A stretch of 64,000 nt of DNA from Candidatus Eisenbacteria bacterium. Lineage in GTDB: Bacteria; Orphanbacterota; Orphanbacteria; Orphanbacterales; Orphanbacteraceae. Shown here piece by piece: positions 1 through 8,103 of this stretch. Below the pieces are notes generated by a model, which saw only the letters and a list, made by a program, of their open reading frames with translations, searched no databases and was not told the origin of the DNA. The stretch lies in NCBI GenBank assembly GCA_016930695.1, contig JAFGGD010000023.1:1-64000 (forward strand), given 5' to 3'. Both the position numbers and the translations under genes were made by a program. Each line of letters opens with the position of its first letter. The stretch's first letter is position 1.

Positions 1-41
1 AGAACCAGTAGAACCAACCGATCTCGGTGACGCCGGCGCCG
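1..41. repeat. 41-bp exact copy of 3757-3797 at the window edge
   Basis: Bases 1-41 are identical to bases 3757-3797, which encode the last residues (ending GWFYWF) of the small outer-membrane protein on the minus strand. Identity stops at base 42 (g here, a at 3798). The copy is cut inside the stop codon of that gene and joins unrelated symporter coding sequence at about base 43. This looks like an assembly overlap or a chimeric end rather than a second gene, because none of the upstream coding sequence follows. Confidence 0.9.
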
Positions 42-42
42 G

Positions 43-336
43 ACCACCCGGCAGGGCGTTCTCGCCGGCATGTTCGCCGGCACCCTCTCCACCATCCTTT
101 GGAAGGACCATCCCGACTGGAACGCGGCGCTCGACCGGAAGGAGGCCTGCTTCCTCCTCTCCCTCCTCTTCACGGTCGGCATCAGCCTCGCGATCCGGCC
201 GCCGGAACGGATGAACACAGGACAATCAAACGGCCCATGTGAAAGAAGAACACGGCAAAGAACCGATCCTGAAGTGAACCGATCGCTCTATCACAGGAAA
301 TCCTTGACACTTAGGATCGCACTGTCTACTTTGTAG
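43..336 (+). pseudogene. C-terminal fragment of a sodium/solute symporter (SSF family)
   Basis: From base 43 the plus strand reads TTRQGVLAGMFAGT and then a hydrophobic segment ending about LLFTVGISLA. This matches the last two membrane helices of the SSF sodium:solute symporters, which often have a WK-x-TTR-x-G-x-LAGM pattern at this point. The same frame has a TGA stop at 28-30, inside the 41-bp repeat, so the protein cannot extend upstream in this assembly. About 50 conserved residues are followed by a polar tail to the stop at 334-336, which overlaps the next gene's promoter. It is a fragment created by the window or contig junction rather than a proven pseudogene. Confidence 0.55.
304..332 (+). 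promoter_or_regulatory. promoter for the barrel gene at 464
   Basis: A perfect -35 box TTGACA (304-309), a 17-base spacer, then TACTTT (327-332, 3 of 6). It lies about 130 bases ahead of the start codon at 464. The -35 box and spacing are good, the -10 is weak. Confidence 0.5.
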
Positions 337-463
337 CCGCCCCCGAGGAGGGCGTGCGTTTGCGTGCCGCCTTTTCCGGATTACGGATCAAGGGCTTGGA
401 GTTCTTCAGAAGGTTGGGGAAAGAGGGGATATTCTCGCGGCAACCACAAGGAGGGTATGGGAC

Positions 464-1660
464 ATGACACGGAACCGTTTGGTCGGCGTGCTTTTTCTGG
501 CTTTCCTGCTTGCGGCGCTGGCGTCCACGGCGTTCGCGACCGAATCCCGCGTCGCCGCCCTGGGCGGTCGAGGCATCTGGCTGCGGGACGACTCCAACGT
601 CTCCTACTTCCCCGGGACGATCGTCCGCTACAACGAGCGGGCCATCTCCGAGCTTCGCTTCAAGGACGCCACCGAGGATTCCTACACGATCGGCGTTCAT
701 TTTCCCGTCCAGGAGACGAATGTTTTCGGCGTCTATCTGAACAGTCCCATCGACCTGCCCGTCTTCCCCGACGATGAGGAGCGGGGTAATATGTTCGCGC
801 AGGTCTCCCCGACGGATCTCCTGAACAACGCCTCCTACGAGCAGACTCTGACGTTCTACTACGGGATGCCGATGAGCTCCTTCGATTTCGCCGTCGGCCT
901 GACCGTCGGCCTGGACAGTTACAAGAACGATCCGGGCTCCAACGACGTGGAGGAATCGACCCGCTACATCGCGGTGTCGGCGGGCCTCTCGAACGAGAAG
1001 ATGGACCTGGGGCTCCAGATCGACCTTCCCGGTCAGAAGTGGGAATCGGGTGATAATGAGCAGACCTGGGGCGGCGTCGGCCTCGGCGTGGCGGGACGCT
1101 TCTTCCTCGGCGAGGAAGGAGAAACCCGGATCGTGCCGGTTTGCGGCTTCGGCTACTCCCCCACCACTTACGAGGTGAAGTCGGGGGGCAATAGCATGGA
1201 GACCGATCTCTCCGAGATGGACCTCCTCCTCGGCGTAGCCGTCAACAAGCCGATCAACGAGAAGAACCTCATCATCCTCGGCCTGGAGCTTTTCGGCTAC
1301 CACACCGCGAAGATGGAAGACTCCGATCCCGACCTCAGCGCCACGCGGACGGTCATGACCCTGCCCGGCTTCTACGTCGGCTTCGAGTCGCAGATTCAGA
1401 AGTGGCTGACCGGACGGATCGGCGCGGTGGAGCGCTTCCAGAGCACGAAGTATCTATGGGAAGGCGACGGGGTGGACGACTACGAGATCACCATGCGCGA
1501 TTCCGACCTGGACATCACCTTCGGCCTGAGCATGGAGTTCAAGCGGTTCGTGCTCGATGCGGTGATCAACGAGGATCTCCTCTTCGACGGCCCGAACTTC
1601 GTGAGCGGGACGACCGAAGTGATGGCGAACCGGCTTTCCGTGTCCTATCTCTGGGACTGA
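464..1660 (+). CDS. exported beta-barrel outer-membrane protein, function unknown
   Basis: 398 residues. The start is fixed by AAGGAGGG at 448-455, eight bases before the ATG. Residues 1-26 form a clear Sec signal peptide (positive MTRNR, then a Leu/Ala-rich core, cleavage near TAFA). The mature part alternates short amphipathic strands with Asp/Gly/Asn turns, has several GLxVGLD and GFYVGFES segments, and ends VSYLWD, as expected for a porin-like barrel. No catalytic motif is visible. It is monocistronic, with its own promoter and a terminator at 1681-1710. A substrate cannot be assigned. Confidence 0.7.
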   Translation: MTRNRLVGVLFLAFLLAALASTAFATESRVAALGGRGIWLRDDSNVSYFPGTIVRYNERAISELRFKDATEDSYTIGVHFPVQETNVFGVYLNSPIDLPVFPDDEERGNMFAQVSPTDLLNNASYEQTLTFYYGMPMSSFDFAVGLTVGLDSYKNDPGSNDVEESTRYIAVSAGLSNEKMDLGLQIDLPGQKWESGDNEQTWGGVGLGVAGRFFLGEEGETRIVPVCGFGYSPTTYEVKSGGNSMETDLSEMDLLLGVAVNKPINEKNLIILGLELFGYHTAKMEDSDPDLSATRTVMTLPGFYVGFESQIQKWLTGRIGAVERFQSTKYLWEGDGVDDYEITMRDSDLDITFGLSMEFKRFVLDAVINEDLLFDGPNFVSGTTEVMANRLSVSYLWD

Positions 1661-1680
1661 TCGAACGGGAATGCAATGGA

Positions 1681-1710
1681 ACGGGCGGGGAACTCATCCC
1701 CGCCCGTTTT
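1681..1710 (+). terminator. intrinsic terminator after the 464-1660 gene
   Basis: A 10-bp perfect stem (ACGGGCGGGG at 1681-1690, partner at 1698-1707) with a 7-base loop, then TTTT. It sits 20 bases after the stop codon. Confidence 0.85.
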
Positions 1711-1750
1711 CATTTCTCCCGCTCCGCCGCCGCCGGCCTCTTCTCTCCGA

Positions 1751-3508
1751 TCAGTTCCTCCGATCGAACTCGTGAGTGATCCAGTAGAGCTCCTGCATTT
1801 CCGTGTCCCACATGGAGAAGCCGAGGATGAGAGTGTTCGAATCGACGGAGTATTCGTATTCCGAGCCGCTCCCCGTGTAGAGCATGTTACCGGATATCCA
1901 CCAGGAGAAGTCGGCTTCCCTCTCCTGGTAGATCTGCACGGCCGAGCCGTCCGGATTGAAAATATAGGTCAACGGATCGGCGGCGATTTCACTTCGCGGC
2001 ACGCAGTAACGAAAACCTTGTTGGTCCTCGGAACAGATGGAAACGAGATCCCAGGTCCCGATTAGGGCATGCTGGTTCGCATTGATTGTGAATGTCCATG
2101 TCCCGTCCGCCGGAGGAATGTCGTCGCTCGGACTGCTCGAGCATTCGGACATCCGGTTGTCGGCGACGACCCGCACCTCGTGAACTCCGTCGGCGAGAGA
2201 GAGATCCGCGGACAGTGCGAAATCGTTCGGCCCGTTCGACAGGACGGTGAGATCTTCGACGGGGTTTCCATCTACGGTGAGCTGAACACGATCCTCTTCG
2301 TAATAGGGGTAGTGGACTTCGGCCGAGAGCGTCACGTCGGGCTCGCTCACCGCGCCGGTCGGAGCGGGATTGGTCACTGCGGGAGGATGGAGGAAGTACT
2401 CATACACGAAGTCGGGTTTCACCCAATCGGGTGAGCCGACAAGACCGAACCGGCTTCTTTGCGGATAGTAGGGTTGACCTCCGGAATCACCGTAGAAGAG
2501 AGAGTCTCCGTCCCAGACGATCTGTCCACTTTTCGTATGAGTCTGTCCGCTCCAGATATTGTTATCGTAGACGGAGAAGAATGTATATTCGACATCCCCT
2601 TCCGTTCGCACTTCATAGTTATAAACCAGAACGGCGTGGCCGTCCATGGCGTCGACATTCGAGTTCCAGAACTCGAACCCGAGAAGAACGGGCTCCTGTA
2701 GAACAGCGAGCTGGAGACGGAGACTCCACTCCATGATCCGATCATCGATCTGGTTGGCGGCGAGGGCCGCCCGTGATGTGTGTTCGTGACAAACCCAATG
2801 GGTATAGAGAGCAATGCTGGCGTGCTCGGTCGTCTTCCACGTCGAAAGCGGCGTGCCCGCAACACCATGTTGCTCCCAGTACCACTTTACGAATGCACAT
2901 TCCCCGTAACAGCTCTTTTGGTTGTTCGGATGCGTCAGTTTGTCCTGTGCGGGGTCGAAGGACAGATTGGATTGGGAGGGCAGCGTAGAACACGATGGAT
3001 ACGCGGCAACCTGAAACCAACCGGTGGATTTTGTCGTGAGGGAGATCGTGTTCTCCGTGGAATCCGCCGTCGAGAGAGCGGCGACTTCCCACGATCCATC
3101 CTCGATATTCGCGTGAAGGGGAACGATGCCGCTTTCAACGATCCCGCTCTCTTCGTAGGGAATGTGAATCGTGATCGACTTGTCGAAGCCGTCCGCCCCC
3201 CGGAGATCCAGCCGAAACGCGGTACTCGCCCCGGTCAGCATCTGCGGGAGAGAGGGGGCGGAGCCGACGTCGAGGGATACCGTGCGTTCGGAGGAGAGCG
3301 CTCCGGCGGGAACGTCCACCCGCACGCCATAGAGGACGCTGCTCGAATCTTCCACCGTGAGGGTTCCGCCCGACGGGCCGATGGCCGCGGAAGCTTCCGG
3401 TTCGTCCACCGGCCCCGCCGGCCCGCCGTCGTCACCGCAGGAGAGGGTGAGAAGAAGAGCTGTCGCGGCGGCGATCCCGCCGGCGTGAATTCGTCTGAAA
3501 TGGAACAT
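1751..3508 (-). CDS. multidomain lipoprotein with papain-like and lipocalin-like domains
   Basis: 585 residues. The start at 3508 is preferred over longer in-frame versions because GGAGGA lies seven bases upstream and the protein then begins with a lipoprotein signal ending LTLSC (Cys about residue 24). Reading on: a ZU5-like domain (GPSGGTL, then VDVPAGAL, about 45-165); a segment with CYGECAFVKWYW, later GHAVLVYNYEV and VYDNN, which fits the Cys-His-Asn order of papain-fold (C39-like) enzymes (about 170-390); an Ig-like stretch with YPYYEED and a DGVHEVRV ending (about 395-475); and a C-terminal lipocalin-like domain starting LIGTWDL. The ZU5 and papain-like calls are by motif; peptidase activity is not proven. 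The neighbours are other exported proteins. Confidence 0.6.
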   Translation of the reverse strand: MFHFRRIHAGGIAAATALLLTLSCGDDGGPAGPVDEPEASAAIGPSGGTLTVEDSSSVLYGVRVDVPAGALSSERTVSLDVGSAPSLPQMLTGASTAFRLDLRGADGFDKSITIHIPYEESGIVESGIVPLHANIEDGSWEVAALSTADSTENTISLTTKSTGWFQVAAYPSCSTLPSQSNLSFDPAQDKLTHPNNQKSCYGECAFVKWYWEQHGVAGTPLSTWKTTEHASIALYTHWVCHEHTSRAALAANQIDDRIMEWSLRLQLAVLQEPVLLGFEFWNSNVDAMDGHAVLVYNYEVRTEGDVEYTFFSVYDNNIWSGQTHTKSGQIVWDGDSLFYGDSGGQPYYPQRSRFGLVGSPDWVKPDFVYEYFLHPPAVTNPAPTGAVSEPDVTLSAEVHYPYYEEDRVQLTVDGNPVEDLTVLSNGPNDFALSADLSLADGVHEVRVVADNRMSECSSSPSDDIPPADGTWTFTINANQHALIGTWDLVSICSEDQQGFRYCVPRSEIAADPLTYIFNPDGSAVQIYQEREADFSWWISGNMLYTGSGSEYEYSVDSNTLILGFSMWDTEMQELYWITHEFDRRN

Positions 3509-3624
3509 GCCCGCATCCTCCGGTTGGCGTGAATCCGCGCGATGCCGGGAGGAAACCGTGAGAGTCCGTTCGCATTTCAGGAGGCATGTTCCGGTGGATT
3601 CCCGTCGTTTCCCCGCACATCTCG

Positions 3625-3653
3625 ATTCTAACATTCCTTATTTCGCGAATGAA
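3625..3653 (-). promoter_or_regulatory. possible promoter for the multidomain lipoprotein
   Basis: On the minus strand TTCATT (3653-3648), a 17-base spacer and TAGAAT (3630-3625, 5 of 6). The -35 is weak (3 of 6). It lies about 115 bases ahead of the start at 3508. Confidence 0.35.
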
Positions 3654-3699
3654 GGAAATCGATGAAAAATAAGCGGAGACGGACGGGATGGGGAAGAAG

Positions 3700-3731
3700 A
3701 AAAACCCCCCGCCCGTCGAACGAGCGGGGGG
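3700..3731 (-). terminator. intrinsic terminator of the small barrel gene
   Basis: On the minus strand CCCCCCGC (3731-3724 read in reverse complement) pairs with GCGGGGGG, followed by TTTTTC. It sits 24 bases beyond the stop at 3755. Confidence 0.85.
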
Positions 3732-3754
3732 TTCGAATCGCGAACCGAATCGAT

Positions 3755-4285
3755 TTAGAACCAGTAGAACCAACCGATCTCGGTGACGCCGGCGCCGACG
3801 GTATAGAAGTCCGTGGTGCCCTCCATGATCACATCGCCAGCCTCGTTCTCACGATCGCCGGTGATTTCGATGTTGAGGCCGTGGGAGGCGTTCACACCGA
3901 AGTTGTCGGTCACCATGAGGTTGACCGTCAACCAGCCATGGACCACGAAGTCGATCGGGCTGTTGTCGACCTGACCGAACGGGCCGTCCTCGTCGTACGA
4001 GGTGTAGTAAACCGAAACGGCCGGACGGAAATCGAGCGAGCAACGGTCATTCGCCATCAGCTCGATGGGCAGACCGAGGTGCACGTTGAACTCCATCCGG
4101 TTCGTGTCGTAGCTCGCCACACCGAGGCCGACGTCGGCCGCGATCTTCTCGGCCACCTGGTAACGGATGCCGATCGGGGCATTGCTGTTCACCCAGCCCA
4201 AGGCCATCGAGCCTACCGGCATCGCCGCGTAGGCGGTGGTGGTCATGAGTGCAGCTGCCGCCAAGAGCAGAACGACTTTACGCAT
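3755..4285 (-). CDS. small outer-membrane beta-barrel protein
   Basis: 176 residues. The start at 4285 has AAGGAGGG eight bases upstream, the same ribosome site as the barrel gene at 464. Residues 1-20 are a Sec signal (MRKVVLLLAAAALMTTTAYA). The mature part alternates strand-like segments and ends GWFYWF; a terminal Phe preceded by alternating aromatics is the usual beta-signal read by the BAM machinery. The size fits an 8-strand barrel. No ligand can be inferred. The last 41 bases of this gene are duplicated at the window edge. Confidence 0.7.
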   Translation of the reverse strand: MRKVVLLLAAAALMTTTAYAAMPVGSMALGWVNSNAPIGIRYQVAEKIAADVGLGVASYDTNRMEFNVHLGLPIELMANDRCSLDFRPAVSVYYTSYDEDGPFGQVDNSPIDFVVHGWLTVNLMVTDNFGVNASHGLNIEITGDRENEAGDVIMEGTTDFYTVGAGVTEIGWFYWF

Positions 4286-4843
4286 TCGAGAAACCCTCCT
4301 TCTCGGATTGAAAAAGGCCATGTCGACCTGCCGGGCGCAGAATCGCAACACTGAACCCGGCTGTCAATAAAAAAACATTCACGAACTCTCATGGCTTTAT
4401 GCCAGGACTGCGTGTTCCTGTCAACAGGAATCGTTCTCTTCTTCTTCCCTCGCAACCGGCTACGGCGTTCTCTTCAGAGGAATCCGCCATCGCTCCATCC
4501 CTTATCCCAAAATAATTCTCTATACAGAGAAACGATCCCTTCCCGTCGCCGGCCATGTCGTGGGCGGCGTCGTCATCTTCGTGACCGGCGCCTGAAAAAA
4601 CCACTCGGCCCTTGACATAAGAAAACGGCGGCGGCGGCACCATATCTATTTTCTATCGAATTACATAACAACGGCTTGCGCGATCAATCCCGTGGCGATG
4701 TCGCGGCGATTCCACGGGCGGATTTCCGGAACGAAAAATGCGGGGGGTCTGTCCGGCCGGCAACCCGGGCAAGGCGCTCGGGAGGAGAGACCACCCTCTC
4801 TCTTTTTTGAAAACGGGAACGGCGGCGAGGAAGGAGCGGTCCG
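4286..4843. other. 558-bp divergent intergenic region
   Basis: No convincing gene. It holds a promoter for the small barrel gene (4339-4367, minus), an AT-rich core from about 4360 to 4680, and a perfect inverted repeat TTCTCT-ATAC-AGAGAA at 4516-4531 that could be an operator. Nothing identifies a promoter for the plus-strand gene at 4844 with confidence. Confidence 0.5.
4339..4367 (-). promoter_or_regulatory. promoter for the small barrel gene
   Basis: On the minus strand a perfect TTGACA (4367-4362), a 17-base spacer, then GATTCT (4344-4339, 3 of 6). The leader to the start at 4285 is about 45 bases. Confidence 0.5.
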
Positions 4844-7099
4844 ATGATGGGATGGGTAAGGGATGAAGCGGGTAAGACCGGCGCGGGAAGGACCTTCCTT
4901 TTTCCTCTCCTCTGCATCTTTTTTTTCTTCGATTACGCGGCGGTTCGAGCCTCCGATATCGACGGGAACGGGATCGACGACGACGCGGAAGTCGCGCTCG
5001 CGGAGAAGTTCCGGCCGACGTTGATTCTGCCGTCGGACGGCACGGATGGGATGAAGCCGTGCCCGGTCGGGATTCTCGGGGATGGAACGGCGCTCACCGC
5101 GGATCGATTGTGGGCGCGCGTATACAACGTGGCCGGTCGCTTGGTCGGCGTGTTTCGCGCGACCGATCCGGATTGGAACCCGGCGCCGACGTTCGCGTCT
5201 CCGTCGTTCAATTACTCCGGTTTCGGTTGGGACGGGAACGCGATCACCTACGTCGGAGCGCCCCCCGGCGCCGCCTACTACATCTACTACGTTCGTCTCT
5301 ACCCGGACTACGGCGGACCCTCCGTCCGGTGCCCCGGCGACTGGCGAGCGCTCTACGCGTCGGGAAGCGGCGATCACCCGCCCGGCGCGGATCTGGAGCC
5401 GACCGTCTATGCGCATCTCCTCGCGGGCGCCGGGCAGCCGATCATCCAGTATTGGTTCTTCTTCCCCTTCAACGACTGGGTGAACAATCACGAGGGGGAT
5501 TGGGAGCACGTCCACATCCGCGTCTCCTCCGCCGATCCCGGTTCGGCGGAGATTCTCTCCGCCTGTTTCTATTTCCACGGGCGTCACCAGATCCGGGAGG
5601 CCTCCTCGCTTCTTCTCGCCGACGGCGGCCATCCCGTGGTCTGGATAGGCGGATCGGGAGAGTGGAGCTGCGGAGGTTGCGACGGAAACAGCTGCCCCGG
5701 CGACGGGAACGGCGGACCGGAATCGCACGGGTGCTACCCCTTCCACGGCCACTGGCCCGATGTGGGAGCCGGCGTGCCCGGCTGCGGGAAGGCGGACGAG
5801 TGGGTGGCGCGATGCGGCGACGTCGTTCATTGGGCGGACATCCGCGTGACGATTCTCCCCGAGCCGGACCGTATCGACTATGCCGACGAACCGGGGCTCT
5901 CCTGGCACAAGGCGAAAATCCCATTCGGCACCCCCTTCGTCCCGAGCTACTGCGACGGCGCCTGCGAGTTCTTCGACGAGTTTCCGCCCACGGGGTGGCT
6001 CATTTCGGAATGCGGCAATCGAGCCCCCTTCGGCCCCGCTCACCACCCGAGCTGGGAGGGGTTCGATCTGTCCGATGGGGGAGGCGCCTATGCGGGAGGA
6101 CCTTTACCGGAGGGACGGCCGACGACGCTCCTCGTTCCCGAGGAGTTCGACGGCATCCGGTCGGCGGCGTTGTGCGCGCTTCCGGGAGACACGATCCTCG
6201 TCGGGCCGGGGACTTATTCCGGCAAAGTACTCCTGACCGGGGGGGTGACCGTCTTCTCGACGGAGGGTGCCGACTCAACGGAGTGGATGGCGCCCTTCTT
6301 GGACCGGGCGGTCCGGGTGCGGAACAACGCGCGGAACGTGAGGATCGGCGCGCCGGGACGCGGTTTCCATTTCACCTGCGACTCGGCTTTCTTTCCTTTC
6401 TACTACGTGGTGTTGGCCGGGGACGACGGGATGGTGCTGGCCGGGAATCGCTTCGAACATCCCTCGCTTCTATCGGCGGTCTATGTCAGCGGGGATCCGG
6501 GACAAGTGCGGATCGAGTCCAACACGTTCTTGGGGAACAATCCGGCGATCCTGGCCCACCTCGGACCGGGAAGAGAAATGACCGTCGGCGGCGGACGGGA
6601 CCGGGCGAATGACTTCACATACGTCTCGACCATGAAGCACATCAAGATTTATTGCGACTCCTGTCCCGCCGCGGACGGCGCCTATAATTACTGGGGGACC
6701 ATCGACCCCGGGGCGATCGCGTCTCGGATCGACGATCCGGTTGGAGCGCTCGCGTGGGAACCGTGGACGGACTCGAGCCACACCGGCGTCTACGACAGGG
6801 AAAACGTGGGACTTCCCGGCCGGTCCGAACGGGTCGAATCGCTTCGTCTCGAAGCCGCCGAACCGAATCCCTCTTCGACGTCGATCCGCGTCCGTTTCAC
6901 CCTCCCCCGCGCCGCGCCCGTAACGCTTGCTCTGTACGATGTAAGGGGGCGACGAGTCCGAGCGATCGAGATAGAAGAGCGGCGGGCGGGGGCATGCTCG
7001 CGGATCATGCGGGTGGACGACCTGCCGAGCGGCGTGTATTTCTTGAGAATCACTTCGGGGGAGAGGAGCGTCACCGGGAAGGTGATTCTCCTCCGATAA
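4844..7099 (+). CDS. secreted Vps62-like and beta-helix protein with C-terminal sorting module
   Basis: 751 residues; AGGAG lies eight bases before the ATG. A signal peptide with an unusual Phe-rich core (residues 15-37) leads to DIDGNGIDDDAE, a calcium-loop-like stretch. About 100-400 contains YWFFFPFNDWVNNHEGDWEH, the hallmark of the Vps62/DUF946 family known mainly from fungi and plants. About 420-620 looks like a right-handed beta-helix (NNARNVRIG, NRFEHPSLLS repeats). The last 85 residues (AAEPNPSSTSIRVRFTL to SGVYFLRI and GKVILLR) are the FlgD/T9SS-type sorting module. So a cell-surface or released protein is likely; the activity is unknown. Confidence 0.65.
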   Translation: MMGWVRDEAGKTGAGRTFLFPLLCIFFFFDYAAVRASDIDGNGIDDDAEVALAEKFRPTLILPSDGTDGMKPCPVGILGDGTALTADRLWARVYNVAGRLVGVFRATDPDWNPAPTFASPSFNYSGFGWDGNAITYVGAPPGAAYYIYYVRLYPDYGGPSVRCPGDWRALYASGSGDHPPGADLEPTVYAHLLAGAGQPIIQYWFFFPFNDWVNNHEGDWEHVHIRVSSADPGSAEILSACFYFHGRHQIREASSLLLADGGHPVVWIGGSGEWSCGGCDGNSCPGDGNGGPESHGCYPFHGHWPDVGAGVPGCGKADEWVARCGDVVHWADIRVTILPEPDRIDYADEPGLSWHKAKIPFGTPFVPSYCDGACEFFDEFPPTGWLISECGNRAPFGPAHHPSWEGFDLSDGGGAYAGGPLPEGRPTTLLVPEEFDGIRSAALCALPGDTILVGPGTYSGKVLLTGGVTVFSTEGADSTEWMAPFLDRAVRVRNNARNVRIGAPGRGFHFTCDSAFFPFYYVVLAGDDGMVLAGNRFEHPSLLSAVYVSGDPGQVRIESNTFLGNNPAILAHLGPGREMTVGGGRDRANDFTYVSTMKHIKIYCDSCPAADGAYNYWGTIDPGAIASRIDDPVGALAWEPWTDSSHTGVYDRENVGLPGRSERVESLRLEAAEPNPSSTSIRVRFTLPRAAPVTLALYDVRGRRVRAIEIEERRAGACSRIMRVDDLPSGVYFLRITSGERSVTGKVILLR

Positions 7100-7324
7100 A
7101 AATGGGGGCGCCCCGTCCCCGCGGGGCGGAAGGGATAAGGGGAGATCGACGGGGAAGAAGTTACGGAGACGAGAAGAAAACCGGAGGGTCTCCTGCGGCG
7201 TGTTCGCGTCGATGGAGTGCGTGGAACGCGCCCCGGTGTGGCATTCCCCCAGAGGGATGGAGACGAAGGATGGTCTCGCGCAGAGAGAGGCCGAGCCCGT
7301 CTCGAAGAACACGAGGAAGAGTGA

Positions 7325-8020
7325 ATGGAGAAAATGATTGCTCACCCCCCGGCCGGCGGGGAGAAGAGACGACGATCGGATTCCATCGGCGGAGTCCGGA
7401 AGGATCCCCCCAAAAACGCGAGGCGCCCCGGATCGCCCTTCCGTGAAATATTGCTCCTGCTCCTGGCGGCCGCGTTTCTCGCCGCGCCCGGGAGAATCCA
7501 GGCTTGGGACACGGAAGAGGTGGAGGGAGAGGAGAGGAAACAACGCGCTTTCTTCGGCGCCGGGATCGCCGTGGGCCTCGAATCGGATAGCTCGGAAGCG
7601 AACCTCGCCCTCAATTTCGGGTCGATCCGGCGGCTGGGGCACGGATTCGGAGCGGGCTGGGAAGCGGCGCTCCACGACCTCTACTCCTCAGGCGACCCCG
7701 TCTACGGCGGAGCGATCGTCCTGTTTCGCCTGGGCGTGACCGCGGAATGGCTCCCCCCCTTCCCCCGCGACACCCGCCCCTTTCTCGGCGGCGGCGCGGG
7801 CTGGTACTCCTGGGGGGAGCGGGGCGGTTGCGGCGATCGGGTCTGCTGGCCGTGGAGGGATAGCGCGCGCCACGACGCCTTCGGCGGATGGGTGGGCGGC
7901 GGCGTGCGGATGCCGCGCGGCTGGGGGAGGGATCTCTCCATCGCGGCTCAGTTCCACCCGTGGTCGACCTGGAACGAGGCGTGGGATTTCCTCAACGTCT
8001 TCGTCACGATCGGCTGGTAG
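7325..8020 (+). CDS. predicted outer-membrane barrel protein
   Basis: 231 residues. GAGGA lies seven bases ahead of the ATG at 7325; another ATG follows at 7334. A long positive N-region (about 38 residues) precedes the hydrophobic core EILLLLLAAAFLAAP and a cleavage near IQA, so the real start might be internal. The mature part is Gly-rich with alternating strands (FGAGIAVGLES, GGAGWYSW, GGWVGGGVRM) and ends FVTIGW, as in outer-membrane barrels. It follows the Vps62-like gene on the same strand after 225 bases that show no gene and no clear terminator. Confidence 0.55.
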   Translation: MEKMIAHPPAGGEKRRRSDSIGGVRKDPPKNARRPGSPFREILLLLLAAAFLAAPGRIQAWDTEEVEGEERKQRAFFGAGIAVGLESDSSEANLALNFGSIRRLGHGFGAGWEAALHDLYSSGDPVYGGAIVLFRLGVTAEWLPPFPRDTRPFLGGGAGWYSWGERGGCGDRVCWPWRDSARHDAFGGWVGGGVRMPRGWGRDLSIAAQFHPWSTWNEAWDFLNVFVTIGW

Positions 8021-8047
8021 TCGATCGGCAAGAGAACGGCCGATCGC

Positions 8048-8079
8048 AAAAACGCCCGGCCCCCGAAGGGACCGGGCGA
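8048..8079 (-). terminator. intrinsic terminator of the lipoprotein at 8104-9165
   Basis: On the minus strand CGCCCGGTCCC pairs with GGGGCCGGGCG (one G-T pair allowed) around a TTCG loop, followed by TTTTT. Confidence 0.85.
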
Positions 8080-8103
8080 GTTCGACGGATCGAGAGCGAT
8101 CGT

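Noticed and set aside
3731-3747. GTTCGAATC, a tRNA T-arm-like string
   Set aside because: Nothing in the flanks folds as a tRNA; it belongs to the terminator flank of the small barrel gene.
4612-4617. TTGACA on the plus strand before the Vps62-like gene
   Set aside because: No -10 box at 16-19 bases; the nearest TATCTA is 25 bases away.
5059-6612. Long open frames opposite or offset to the large genes, for example in the Vps62-like gene
   Set aside because: Arg/Pro-rich products of high GC reading in wrong frames; the domain matches lie in the other frames.
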